IMG/VR virus record: IMGVR_UViG_3300045738_000831
Coordinates: 1 to 22,106 of that record
Source of the DNA: a virus
DNA length: 22,106 nt
Direction: 5' to 3' (one strand)
Numbering within the stretch: the first letter of the stretch is position 1; the number at the start of each line of letters is the position of its first letter. Both the position numbers and the translations under genes were made by a program. Below are positions 14,683 through 21,751 of the stretch, in pieces. The notes beneath the pieces are model-generated. The model worked only from the letters and a program-made list of their open reading frames with translations. It had not been told where the DNA came from and did not search any database.

Positions 14683-16308
14683 TTACATAAATCTGTCGAG
14701 AAAATGTTTAGGAAACTTATGTCCGGAGGTACTCATGATATTCTTGATGCTGCCATCCAGAATATACGTAACTGAGTAGTCATCTTCACCGCGAGTTGAT
14801 CGTCCTGATGCTTGAACTAAGCTGTTCATCATCTTAGACACATACCACTTCTTATTCATATCAAATAATTTCTTTATTCTCTTTGAACCTAATGGGGAAT
14901 AGGGTAGCTTCACGATAACTTGAAATCTAGATAAATCATCCTTTAAATCCACGCCATGAGATAGTGACGGGCTAACTAAGACTGTGGGATCCGGAGAGCT
15001 AATATGCCTCTGCACTATAGTTTCATTGTTTACACCAGTCTCTCTAACTAACAGCCGGGAATCTTTTAAATGTTGTCTTATGTACTCCGTAATCTTAAAT
15101 GAGTGGGTATGTATAATGCCCTTTTCGTCTTTATGCTCATCTAAAATTGTTCTGATTTGCTTAACTATACCCGGTAACGATTTTGTTAATGTTTTATAAT
15201 TTAGCTTATACTTAGTCGATATATAAATCGGTGAATTTGTTGGATCAAATGTTGGTTCAACTTCAATATATTCATATTTTCGAATTCCCAATGATTCAGC
15301 GAATGTGGCATGGTCTACTATGGTAGCAGACTGTAAGATGATTTTATCAGCAGGGTTAAATAGATAATCAGATAATTTATTAACCTTTAAAGGTGTAAAC
15401 ATGACCCCTTGGTGATCTTTTTCGACAACATACTCACAATCGTACCAATGATTGCAAACAGTGCTGATAGTATTTTTTAAATTTTGGGTGCCTTTAAGTT
15501 TAAATTGTCTAGATGGTGACATTTTCTTTGTAGCCCTAAATCGAGTTAATCGATTTTCTATGCTCATTAATAGCGCATTTAACCACCCAAGAGATGCGTT
15601 TGACGCGGACGATCTTAAAACATTATAATCTATACCAAGCTTATCTAGGGTATTATAAGTGATGTTACATGAAAATGCTTGTACAAGCTCTTCTTCCAGT
15701 TCACCAGCTTCATCACATACTAATATACTTCGCCTCTTAGCAAATTCTGGTAATGATAAAAACATCTTATAATTTAATACGCCTGTTTTTCCCTCAACCA
15801 CCGCATCGCGGGCGTTACAGTATGGGCATTTGCCAGAAGCTTGATGGTCTCGGACTAGTCTCCGGGGCATGATCAATTGCTCAGTTTCGACGTCATACTG
15901 AGGGTCGATCCCAGACACGTAATTAACTTTACCCTTTAATATAGGTGCCTCCGGAAAAAACTTTAAGTATTGATCTTGTAATGCTTTTGTAATAGTTAAG
16001 ATATAGGCACCATGACGAGGTTGAGAGTTAAATAGCGCTTCATGCTCGTAGTCATTGCCGGCGCTTGTTCCTATATTGAAAGCTGAGTGGCTCCGAAGCA
16101 GCGTTTGTATTGGCTCCGGGCACGGTGGTGCCGTGTCGCCAATAGTTTTTGACAAAAAACTCTTACCAGTACCAGTCGGGGCACATAAGATGATAAACTT
16201 ATGTTCAGAATTAAGAGCTGCACTCAACCTACCCATAACCCGTTCCTGTAATTTGGTAGGTGTGTACCCGGTCGGAAAATATAATGACAAATTGAGCTTC
16301 CTATCCAC
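14683..16308 (-). CDS. DinG/Rad3-type superfamily 2 DNA helicase
   Basis: A 541-residue ATP-dependent helicase. Walker A is APTGTGKS (43-50), motif Ia lies around LTITKALQDQYL (104-115), motif II is VCDEAGELEEE (197-207, a DEAG variant of DEAH), motif III is QSATIVD (326-332), and motifs V/VI are SPSLSHGVDL (446-455) and QASGRSTRGEDDY (499-511). This order is that of DinG/XPD-family 5'-3' helicases. Family members usually carry four Fe-S cysteines between motifs Ia and II; only C161 and C164 (CPYC) are visible here. It starts with GTG at 16308, 14 bases after the previous stop. It is likely a phage replication or repair helicase acting on forked or R-loop DNA, as inferred from the family. Confidence 0.85.
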   Translation of the reverse strand: MDRKLNLSLYFPTGYTPTKLQERVMGRLSAALNSEHKFIILCAPTGTGKSFLSKTIGDTAPPCPEPIQTLLRSHSAFNIGTSAGNDYEHEALFNSQPRHGAYILTITKALQDQYLKFFPEAPILKGKVNYVSGIDPQYDVETEQLIMPRRLVRDHQASGKCPYCNARDAVVEGKTGVLNYKMFLSLPEFAKRRSILVCDEAGELEEELVQAFSCNITYNTLDKLGIDYNVLRSSASNASLGWLNALLMSIENRLTRFRATKKMSPSRQFKLKGTQNLKNTISTVCNHWYDCEYVVEKDHQGVMFTPLKVNKLSDYLFNPADKIILQSATIVDHATFAESLGIRKYEYIEVEPTFDPTNSPIYISTKYKLNYKTLTKSLPGIVKQIRTILDEHKDEKGIIHTHSFKITEYIRQHLKDSRLLVRETGVNNETIVQRHISSPDPTVLVSPSLSHGVDLKDDLSRFQVIVKLPYSPLGSKRIKKLFDMNKKWYVSKMMNSLVQASGRSTRGEDDYSVTYILDGSIKNIMSTSGHKFPKHFLDRFM

Positions 16309-16322
16309 GGATGTATTATAAC

Positions 16323-16685
16323 CTACTTTTTTATATTTTCAAATGCAGTGGATGATACGATTTGAACTGTGGTGTTATAAAATTTAGATTTTTTGGTTGT
16401 GTTTAGGCACTTGATTTTCATTAGAATAGGTGCGTTCGGAACTGCTAGACGTTTAAATCGGTAATCAAAGACGGTTGTTTCGTCTCCGTATCTAACCTTA
16501 AAGGGGATAGGTATCTCGTACTTCTTTATTTCATTTTTAATGTTCCTGAATGTAAAAATAATATAGAAATCCTTGACATTGAAAAGTATAAATTTACCTT
16601 CTTTCAATACCTTATCGTTGGCTTGTAATTTTATATTTCTTTGGAGTAGCTTTTTAAGGCACTCCTCTACTTCTTCTCGTATCAT
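16323..16685 (-). CDS. Unknown 120-residue basic protein
   Basis: I do not recognise this protein. It has 120 residues and is Lys-rich, with an N-terminal helix (EEVEECLKKLLQRNIKLQ) followed by beta strands (GKFILFNVKDFYIIFTFRN, KKYEIPIPFKVRYGD, DYRFKRLAV, PILMKIKCL). This could be a small nucleic-acid-binding or regulatory fold, but there is no diagnostic motif. Its ATG at 16685 overlaps the upstream stop as ATGA and its stop is 14 bases before the helicase start, so it is probably co-expressed with the helicase and the WYL_2-like protein. Confidence 0.65.
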   Translation of the reverse strand: MIREEVEECLKKLLQRNIKLQANDKVLKEGKFILFNVKDFYIIFTFRNIKNEIKKYEIPIPFKVRYGDETTVFDYRFKRLAVPNAPILMKIKCLNTTKKSKFYNTTVQIVSSTAFENIKK

Positions 16686-17059
16686 ATGTCCATGTAGTTA
16701 GTTTTATCGTTCTGAGTCATAGGAGCTAAACGCTCCTTAAAATATTTCCAAAACATTTCATTAGCTGGGATGACTTGCATTAAATTACATGCATTCATAT
16801 TAATTGTGCGAAAATTTTGCATTAAGATATCCCACGTAATTATTAGATTTTTTTTTCTTGGGTCATATCTTGGATATCGCCTTGGTGGGGAAAAGTTTAA
16901 TGTCATACGACCATCGATTGAATTGAGAAGATGCTGGCTGTTAGTACATATCATTCTCCTGGTACCTTCCTTGCCCGGTTTGGGAGTTCTCCTGGCAAAT
17001 TTGATCTCAGCTACATTGTCTTGCAAAATGCGCCATAGTTGGTCTGTACCGACATTCAC
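16682..17059 (-). CDS. WYL_2-like (DUF2693, Sm/SH3-fold) small protein
   Basis: A 125-residue protein resembling the WYL_2/DUF2693 family of T4-like phages. It has an opening strand with VAEIKFARR, the family-like RRMICTNSQHLL (34-45), and a closing strand pair NLIITWDILMQNFRTINMNACNLMQVI (about 71-97) that fits the family's conserved 'V-D-GWR-N' ending. Such folds often bind ligand or nucleic acid, but no function is established. The start is GTG at 17059, overlapping the GroES-like stop as GTGA. It is preceded by a clear GGAGG at 17067-17071, which settles the start. The family call is from pattern only. Confidence 0.6.
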   Translation of the reverse strand: MNVGTDQLWRILQDNVAEIKFARRTPKPGKEGTRRMICTNSQHLLNSIDGRMTLNFSPPRRYPRYDPRKKNLIITWDILMQNFRTINMNACNLMQVIPANEMFWKYFKERLAPMTQNDKTNYMDI

Positions 17060-17475
17060 TCACCGTCCTCCAGCAACTCACATATACCGAAAATGCGTTG
17101 TTCATCTAAAAACATTCCATGCTTTATAATTCCAACGTCGGTGACGCTTATATTGCTGACAGGGATTCCCTTATCATTTGGGAAGCAGACGACGTCGCCT
17201 ACCTTTGTCATTTTACAGTTAGGTCCAGCTAATACGACACGACCTAATCGCCATGCCTTAGTACTAGCGTTTAGTGGTACGATGACACCGCCCCTAGACA
17301 CTGTTTCATTATCTACGGTATCTACATACTGAGCCAAAAGTACATCATCATATAATTTGGATAGTTTATAACCTAATAAGGTAAAATTATCTTCAATGTG
17401 TGTCTCTAGATCAATTAAGCTTCTCTTTACGGCTAGTTTGTCAACATCGACGCGATCATGTTCAGTTCTTTTCAT
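17056..17475 (-). CDS. GroES-like co-chaperonin (gp31-type role)
   Basis: The 139-residue product has a helical N-terminal extension (1-40) followed by a GroES-type beta barrel: LYDDVLLAQYVD (41-52), RGGVIVP (61-67), WRLGRVVLAGPN (75-86), KVGDVVCFPNDKGIPV (91-106) and a final strand FGICELLED (129-137). GroES proteins cap GroEL. In T4, the phage-encoded gp31 replaces GroES so the large capsid protein can fold, and a similar role is inferred here. The mobile loop that contacts GroEL would be around residues 53-62 (TVDNETVSRG), which is short. It overlaps the upstream gene by 14 bases and starts at ATG 17475. The barrel resemblance is good; the working role is inferred. Confidence 0.68.
   Translation of the reverse strand: MKRTEHDRVDVDKLAVKRSLIDLETHIEDNFTLLGYKLSKLYDDVLLAQYVDTVDNETVSRGGVIVPLNASTKAWRLGRVVLAGPNCKMTKVGDVVCFPNDKGIPVSNISVTDVGIIKHGMFLDEQRIFGICELLEDGE
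17067..17071 (-). promoter_or_regulatory. Strong ribosome binding site GGAGG for the WYL_2-like gene
   Basis: A perfect GGAGG lies seven bases before the GTG at 17059, inside the end of the GroES-like gene. It supports this non-ATG start. Confidence 0.7.
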
Positions 17476-17869
17476 ATATCTTTTCCAACTTACCTAGGTC
17501 TATTAGACCGGATTCTACATAAAGACTTATCTCTCTCTCAGATAATTCAAGATTGCGAGCTAAAATACTGACTATTAATTGGGATTTTTGGGGTGAGTCT
17601 GTTTTTTTCTTCTTTATATAATTGATTCGCTTTCTCGATACTCTAGGTAATATATCCGTCAAGAACGCGTACTGTTCCTGTTTTGTATCGAAAATAGGAT
17701 ATAACCAGTTGGTTGTATTGTTTACAATAGTGCAGCACTGAGTGGAATACATGCTAACCCATCTATTTATTAAATAAAAATTAAATGTAGATTCACTATC
17801 GATATTATTGAGAGTATCTTTTCTCTTATACACTAAGATGTCGTTGATGTAATCAAAGATTGTTGTCAT
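17462..17869 (-). CDS. gp62: gp62-like clamp-loader small subunit
   Basis: This 135-residue protein is close in size to the short gp62 proteins of T4-like marine phages; T4 gp62 itself is 187. The layout fits: an opening FDYINDILVYKRKD helix, FNFYLINRWVSMYSTQCCTIVN (T4-like pattern 'F-V-N-LS-P--V--A-MN'), then a YAFLTDILPRVSRKRINYIKKKK segment matching the family's FL---PR-KRF-KW-KK, and a C-terminal helix pair (LSEREISLYVESGLIDLGKLEKI). With gp44, gp62 loads the sliding clamp onto DNA for replication and late transcription. The gp44 and clamp genes are not in the window. Its ATG at 17869 overlaps the epimerase stop by 17 bases and has GGAGG nine bases upstream. Confidence 0.58.
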   Translation of the reverse strand: MTTIFDYINDILVYKRKDTLNNIDSESTFNFYLINRWVSMYSTQCCTIVNNTTNWLYPIFDTKQEQYAFLTDILPRVSRKRINYIKKKKTDSPQKSQLIVSILARNLELSEREISLYVESGLIDLGKLEKIYEKN

Positions 17870-18758
17870 TTATCCAATCCTCCAAATTCATTTTAGGTTC
17901 CCACTGTAATAGCTTTTTAATTTTAGTTATGTCTGCCTGAGCGTGTGACAGCTCGGCATCACGAGGTGGTAAAAATTCCATCTCACCGTCAACCATCTCA
18001 GCTAAATTTAAAATAGAAAGTGCCTTACCAGTACCTACATTGAAGACCTCACCATATATTTCTTTATTTTGACTAGTTGCTCCGAGCATATTAGCAGCAA
18101 CTACATCATTAACGTGTGTAAAATCTCTTGTTTGCGTACCATCACCAATAACTGTTAGCAACTTATTGCTTTTCTTTTGTGTGAGGAATAAACCTATAAC
18201 TGGCGCGTATTGTCCTCGTACTGGTTGGCGCGGACCATACACATTAAAGTATCTAAATATAATTGTTTTAAGGCCATAAACTTTATAATAGAACTTACAT
18301 AAATCTTCACCACACGCCTTACTTATTGAATAGGGGTTAAGACATTGCCGGGGCATTTCCTCGTTAAATGGTACTTCATTCTTTAGCCCATAGACAGCTG
18401 ATGTAGATGATAGCAGGAATCGTTCCACACCATGTTTATTCGACAGCTTTAACAAATTAGCTGTGCCTTCTATATTTGTCCGTAGAGATTTTGGTGGGTC
18501 TGTAATAGTAGGCTGGATCCGGGCTTCAGCTGCTAAATGAAAAACGTGGGACGGTTCCTCACGTTCAAATATATCAGACATTGCACCGTAATTGGTAATA
18601 TCAGATGAATAATTCTTTGCGTGGGTGGTCCAATAAAAGCATTCATTGGAATTTGCTGATTTATTATCAGTAACTACTACGTCATGGCCTCTTTTTAGTA
18701 GTTCATCTACTAAATTGCTACCAATAAACCCGGCTCCACCTGTGACAAGGCACTTCAT
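17853..18758 (-). CDS. NAD-dependent sugar-nucleotide epimerase (UDP-glucose 4-epimerase-like SDR)
   Basis: A full-length 301-residue extended short-chain dehydrogenase. The NAD-binding motif GGAGFIG is at 7-13, the catalytic Ser region is SSTSAVYG (117-124) and the YxxxK pair is Y143/K147 in NPYSISKAC. RYFNVYGPRQ (169-178) and GDGTQTRDFTHVNDV (205-219) are signatures of the GalE/WbpP-type epimerase group that acts on UDP-hexoses or UDP-HexNAc. A few members decarboxylate or dehydrate instead, so the exact reaction is not fixed. Its ATG at 18758 overlaps the DUF366-like stop as ATGA, placing it at the end of the sugar cluster. Confidence 0.85.
   Translation of the reverse strand: MKCLVTGGAGFIGSNLVDELLKRGHDVVVTDNKSANSNECFYWTTHAKNYSSDITNYGAMSDIFEREEPSHVFHLAAEARIQPTITDPPKSLRTNIEGTANLLKLSNKHGVERFLLSSTSAVYGLKNEVPFNEEMPRQCLNPYSISKACGEDLCKFYYKVYGLKTIIFRYFNVYGPRQPVRGQYAPVIGLFLTQKKSNKLLTVIGDGTQTRDFTHVNDVVAANMLGATSQNKEIYGEVFNVGTGKALSILNLAEMVDGEMEFLPPRDAELSHAQADITKIKKLLQWEPKMNLEDWINDNNL
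17879..17883 (-). promoter_or_regulatory. Ribosome binding site GGAGG for the gp62-like gene
   Basis: GGAGG ends nine bases before the ATG at 17869, inside the last codons of the epimerase gene. Confidence 0.65.
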
Positions 18759-19345
18759 TTAATAATAGTCTTAGTTGTGGCAATGAAACAAGTATCATTA
18801 ATTGCATAAAACAGATTAATAATATCTTTCATAAACTCTTCACATTGTTCATCTGTGAGGTTGGTAGAGTACGCAAATCCTGGTGCCCTTCGACCGGCGG
18901 TAACGTTGATTCCAGTATGCCCAAGTGCCGCGCCGTTTTTAACATATGCGATGCTGACGCTACACTTACCCTTTGGTTGTATCACGCCATGTTGCTCGAA
19001 TTCTTTATGTACCATCAAGTCGTCACCGTCCACCTCGATAGGAGCCTTAAGATATTTGGTAGATAGAATATTAGCTATTTGTGTATTGAATAATCGTTGA
19101 AAATACACGGAACCTATAGCATCGACATTGGGGATTTCCCATAAAAAATTTATAGCATCTTCGCTGTAGATATAATCATTATTTAAAACGTCCTCCTTAT
19201 CGATCATCCCGTCAGCCTCAACTGTCATTGGTGCCCGGAATGCAATAAGGTTCCCAATCGGTAATACCTTGTTCCTAAAATATTTGTATGCAAACCGGTC
19301 GTGTAGTAGCACACCATCATACACTGGAATATCCCTGATAATCAT
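18755..19345 (-). CDS. DUF366-like protein
   Basis: A 196-residue protein resembling the DUF366 family (uncharacterised, known mostly from archaea and some bacteria). Matching pieces are the opening YDGVLLHDRFAYKYF, IGNLIAFRAPMTV followed by MIDKEDVLNNDYIYSEDAINFLWE, a middle QRLFNTQIANIL, DGDDLMV (125-131), and the late KCSVSIAYV with GHTGINVTAG. The family has a compact alpha/beta fold and no established activity. Here it sits between an RmlD-like reductase and an epimerase in a tight operon, which hints at a role in sugar or cofactor metabolism, but that is guilt by association. The start is ATG at 19345 after a 20-base AT-rich gap with no Shine-Dalgarno motif. Confidence 0.55.
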   Translation of the reverse strand: MIIRDIPVYDGVLLHDRFAYKYFRNKVLPIGNLIAFRAPMTVEADGMIDKEDVLNNDYIYSEDAINFLWEIPNVDAIGSVYFQRLFNTQIANILSTKYLKAPIEVDGDDLMVHKEFEQHGVIQPKGKCSVSIAYVKNGAALGHTGINVTAGRRAPGFAYSTNLTDEQCEEFMKDIINLFYAINDTCFIATTKTIIK

Positions 19346-19365
19346 ACGTTAATAATAATATAAAC

Positions 19366-20190
19366 CTACAAAAGATCAACCTGTGATTTTAACTCTGGAA
19401 TATTGAGCTTACTATTTAAATCCTTTACTGTCGATAAGGTTCGATCAATATTGTCGCCGGTTTCAGTAGGAGTTATAGTAATGTTTAGATCGTAGTGATT
19501 ATTAATCATAGTTACTAGCTCATGCTTACTGACTGCAGTGGGGGAGAACACATGATACAGTTCCTTTTTATATAAATCGTCTAGAATAATTTGTTTGCAT
19601 ATATCACTGTATTGTCGAGTTGTTACTCCGTTCCAAAAATGGTCAGTATACCCCTGTATTGTGTCATTGCTTCTGTGGCCCCTCACCCAGTCCACTAAAC
19701 TGATATGACTGTGCTCCTCTGGGCCAATAATACTTGTTCGGAGAACCATACAATTATCGGGTTCACCTAACGATTTAGTTTTACCATAATAATCATTCAT
19801 GTCTGATTGGTCTTCTTCTGTATATTGTCCTTTGGCGCCGGTATAAACACAATCTGATGTAATATGTATTAATTTTGACCTGTGAGTTTCAGCCCACTCG
19901 CTTAAAAGATGGGGAAAGGCGGCGTTGACATATATAGTTTCGTATATGTTTTTTGTTACATTAGGTTTAAGGACGCCGACGCAATTGATAACATAATCTG
20001 CCGGTGGAAGATCCCGCACATTACTCTTTATACAATCAAAATAGATCTGACTTCGGTGCTGCCGGCCATATACCTCATCCATGGGGGCACGCGTGGTGCC
20101 CGATACTGTAAATCTTCTATCATTAAGAAATTCCCAGAATACTCTATTACCTAAAAGGCCATTTGTCCCTATTATAAGAACTTTAGGCAT
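19366..20190 (-). CDS. RmlD-like sugar-nucleotide reductase (SDR)
   Basis: The product has 274 residues from the ATG at 20190, chosen because it gives the usual N-terminus just before the nucleotide-binding strand and has GGGAAG six bases upstream; an in-frame ATG at 20211 exists. The NAD(P) motif GTNGLLG is at 8-14, ITSDCVYTG (110-118) carries the catalytic Ser/Thr, and Y135-G-K-T-K139 is the YxxxK pair. The arrangement is that of dTDP-4-dehydrorhamnose reductase and related 4-keto-6-deoxysugar reductases. Following gmd, a likely substrate is GDP-4-keto-6-deoxymannose, giving for example a GDP-6-deoxyhexose. This assignment is inferred from context; the sequence alone does not separate dTDP from GDP substrates. 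Confidence 0.75.
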   Translation of the reverse strand: MPKVLIIGTNGLLGNRVFWEFLNDRRFTVSGTTRAPMDEVYGRQHRSQIYFDCIKSNVRDLPPADYVINCVGVLKPNVTKNIYETIYVNAAFPHLLSEWAETHRSKLIHITSDCVYTGAKGQYTEEDQSDMNDYYGKTKSLGEPDNCMVLRTSIIGPEEHSHISLVDWVRGHRSNDTIQGYTDHFWNGVTTRQYSDICKQIILDDLYKKELYHVFSPTAVSKHELVTMINNHYDLNITITPTETGDNIDRTLSTVKDLNSKLNIPELKSQVDLL

Positions 20191-21151
20191 ATATAGCTTC
20201 CCAATGTTCAATCATTTCATCTAATAATGTTTCAAAAGTGTATTCTGGTGCCCAACCAAGAATTTCACGTGCCCTTTTTGAATCGCCTTTTAGATATTTT
20301 AAATCTTCCGGTCGTAGAAATTTTTCATTCTGTACAACGTACTGTTTGTAGTCTAGATCTAACTTACTGAAGCAATAATCACATAAATCTCTGATAGAGT
20401 GAGTCACGCCGGTGGCGAGTACAAAGTCATCTGGTTCATGGTGGTTCAAGATCAAATGCATTCCCTTTACATAGTCTTTAGAGTGGCCCCAGTCCCGGTA
20501 TGAATCCATATTACCTAATTCTAACCTATCTTGCAACCCTCTCTTGATTTTAACAGCAGCTTTTACTACCTTATTTGTAACAAAATTTGAGCCGCGGCGT
20601 GGTGATTCATGATTAAACAAGATACCATTACTAGCAAATAATTTATATGCTTTTCTATAATTTCGAACAATATTATAGCCATACACCTTAGCGCAGCCAT
20701 AGGGACTCACTGGATTCATGCGTGTTGTTTCACGCTGAAAACCATCACCGTCAACTGAACTACCAAAACACTCCGAAGATGAAGCTTGATAAAATCTTGC
20801 CTTGGGACATACGCGGCGATATGCATCTAGTACGTTTAGCACTCCAATTGCATTTGTGTGTCCGGTGTATTGAGGTATATCGTAGCTTATTCTTACATGC
20901 GATTGTGCTGCTAGGTTATAGATTTCATCGGGCTGTATATCGTATAGGTATTTCTCTAATGATCCTGTGTCAGTTACATCCCCGTAAAGCGTTGTTACTT
21001 TATCTTCAATGTGATGCACTCGAGACTCTTGGTGCTCAGGAGTAGAATTTCTTCGAATGATACCAAAAACTTCATACCCGGTTTCAAGTAAGTGTTCTGC
21101 AAGATAGCTCCCATCTTGCCCGGCTATTCCTGTAATAAATGCCTTTTTCAT
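20183..21151 (-). CDS. gmd: GDP-mannose 4,6-dehydratase
   Basis: A 322-residue extended SDR that converts GDP-mannose to GDP-4-keto-6-deoxymannose. The NADP motif GIAGQDG is at 8-14, and the QDG and RRNST that follows (34-38) are hallmarks of GMD. The catalytic region ASSSECFG is at 123-130, with E127 the family glutamate, and Y151/K155 lie in SPYGCAKVYGYN. NHESPRRGSNFVT (180-192) and the substrate-binding ELGNMDSYRDWGHSKDYV (211-228) are also near-diagnostic. Length is slightly short of the usual 345-370 but all domains are present. ATG at 21151 lies two bases after the aminotransferase stop, with AAAGGA eight bases upstream. Its product would feed the neighbouring aminotransferase or reductase. 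Confidence 0.93.
   Translation of the reverse strand: MKKAFITGIAGQDGSYLAEHLLETGYEVFGIIRRNSTPEHQESRVHHIEDKVTTLYGDVTDTGSLEKYLYDIQPDEIYNLAAQSHVRISYDIPQYTGHTNAIGVLNVLDAYRRVCPKARFYQASSSECFGSSVDGDGFQRETTRMNPVSPYGCAKVYGYNIVRNYRKAYKLFASNGILFNHESPRRGSNFVTNKVVKAAVKIKRGLQDRLELGNMDSYRDWGHSKDYVKGMHLILNHHEPDDFVLATGVTHSIRDLCDYCFSKLDLDYKQYVVQNEKFLRPEDLKYLKGDSKRAREILGWAPEYTFETLLDEMIEHWEAIYA
20197..20202 (-). promoter_or_regulatory. Ribosome binding site GGGAAG for the RmlD-like gene
   Basis: GGGAAG ends six bases before the ATG at 20190 and supports this start over the in-frame ATG at 20211. Confidence 0.5.
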
Positions 21152-21153
21152 AA

Positions 21154-21747
21154 TTATTTTCCTTTAAATACATTCATATTTCTTAAATCTGGCCAATCGG
21201 ATAGTTTCCACTGACGTGGCTTGTCGGTGATCGCAGCTGGAAGCCGATCTAAGCCCATTGACGCTGTCTCAGGTGTCATATAGTAATGATACCCAACCAT
21301 GTCGATGTTTTGATCTCTCCATGGTATGTTAGGAATGCGCCCGTCGTATGACATCTTCTTTAAATTGCGGTGAGCGGCAAAGCCGTCAGTTAAAATTACG
21401 CCACCTCTACCCAAACTCAAGTGTTTCTGAAATTGAAAGCTAACGCACATATATGTACCCTTAATATAACTGTTTTGTTTCCATAGCACGGCCGCATCGA
21501 TAACTTTATCGGTTAAATAGTAATAATCAACCCAATTATCTTCCGTCCAGGTTCGATCAATGTTTAACTTTTCGGCTAAAAAGGGTATAGAGACATATGT
21601 GTGTGCTGGTACTGTTATGGATGGTGCTTTATTATATCTTAAACATAGCTCTATCCCATGTGTGCAGCAATCTACTGCGACAGCATACGGTGCTCCAAAC
21701 CATTTTGCGATGGATTCTTCAAATTTAGTTACTGCTTCAAAACTCAT
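21154..21747 (-). CDS. Short DegT/DnrJ-family PLP aminotransferase
   Basis: The product has 197 residues from ATG 21747, four bases after the methyltransferase stop; an in-frame ATG at 21771 would add eight residues and overlap upstream. The fold is the large-domain half of DegT/DnrJ/EryC1/StrS sugar aminotransferases: FEESIAKWFGAPYAVAVD (9-26), VPAHTYVSIPF, the PLP-ring Asp in VIDAAVLWK (D84), and the Schiff-base Lys K108 in CVSFQFQKHLSLGRGG. Normal members have about 370 residues; the C-terminal small domain is largely missing, but the reading frame ends cleanly and the PLP residues are kept. It precedes gmd, so a 4-amino sugar (perosamine-like) product is conceivable. Activity of such a short form is uncertain. 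Confidence 0.75.
   Translation of the reverse strand: MSFEAVTKFEESIAKWFGAPYAVAVDCCTHGIELCLRYNKAPSITVPAHTYVSIPFLAEKLNIDRTWTEDNWVDYYYLTDKVIDAAVLWKQNSYIKGTYMCVSFQFQKHLSLGRGGVILTDGFAAHRNLKKMSYDGRIPNIPWRDQNIDMVGYHYYMTPETASMGLDRLPAAITDKPRQWKLSDWPDLRNMNVFKGK
21160..21165 (-). promoter_or_regulatory. Ribosome binding site AAAGGA for gmd
   Basis: AAAGGA lies eight bases before the ATG at 21151, embedded in the last codons of the aminotransferase gene. Confidence 0.6.
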
Positions 21748-21751
21748 GGTT

